This document shows positions 6,140 through 6,167 of a stretch of 6,167 nt of DNA, one piece after another (positions within the stretch are counted from its first letter, which is position 1; every line of letters begins with the position of its first letter). The stretch is taken from contig JAJTHR010000029.1 of the NCBI GenBank assembly GCA_021298935.1, positions 1 to 6,167 of the forward strand. The letters are read 5' to 3'. This DNA comes from Parachlamydia sp. (GTDB lineage: Bacteria > Chlamydiota > Chlamydiia > Chlamydiales > Parachlamydiaceae). Both the position numbers and the translations under genes were made by a program. Under the pieces are notes generated by a model. It searched no databases and had not been told where the DNA came from. It saw only the letters and a list, made by a program, of their open reading frames with translations.

Positions 6140-6167
6140 TCTGAAGCGCTGACAAGCCAACTTTATG

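Noticed and set aside
6082..6162. Minus-strand open stretch of 26 codons reading SWLVSASDLKDLFEVDIFEY and on
   Set aside because: It reads like a protein tail, but an in-frame stop at 6165-6163 lies just upstream and there is no start. Two + strand frames over the same palindromic bases look equally protein-like, so the appearance comes from the repeat.

Overview
The window most likely comes from an amoeba-associated, chlamydia-like bacterium (order Parachlamydiales or a neighbour). This is inferred from three things: a moderately AT-rich genome with bacterial gene packing, a small gene whose product carries an F-box-like segment (a eukaryotic ubiquitin-ligase adaptor motif frequent in environmental chlamydiae), and a GlgE/TreS-maltokinase gene pair of the kind I recall being reported in some environmental chlamydiae. 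The sequence alone does not prove the lineage. Other amoeba symbionts that use F-box effectors, such as Legionella, are not excluded.

Layout: (a) Bases 1-185 hold a possible decayed gene end on the + strand. It reads in two frames joined across an A run and faintly resembles the end of a polyketide-synthase ketoreductase domain. (b) Bases 65-652 (minus) encode a 195-residue protein with an NLS-like PPAKRLKLSD peptide near its N terminus and an F-box-like segment near its C terminus. (c) Bases 653-726 are a short divergent intergenic region with a 7-bp inverted repeat that overlaps the best promoter candidate. (d) Bases 727-2643 are glgE. (e) Bases 2644-5889 are a fused trehalose synthase-maltokinase gene whose ATG touches the glgE stop codon. 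(f) Bases 5890-6167 have no confident gene. They hold an 8-A tract next to the treS-mak stop, a roughly 66-codon open frame with no good start, and a 59-nt imperfect hairpin.

The two large genes form a tight operon for one pathway. The TreS half interconverts trehalose and maltose, the maltokinase half phosphorylates maltose to maltose 1-phosphate with ATP, and GlgE transfers the maltosyl unit onto an alpha-1,4-glucan and releases phosphate. All expected catalytic residues are present in all three enzyme modules. No branching enzyme and no trehalose biosynthesis gene lies in the window, so chain branching and the source of trehalose must be looked for elsewhere. The pathway itself is known. 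The less expected signals are the putative nuclear-targeted F-box-like protein, the symmetric divergent control region, and the unexplained sequence at both ends.
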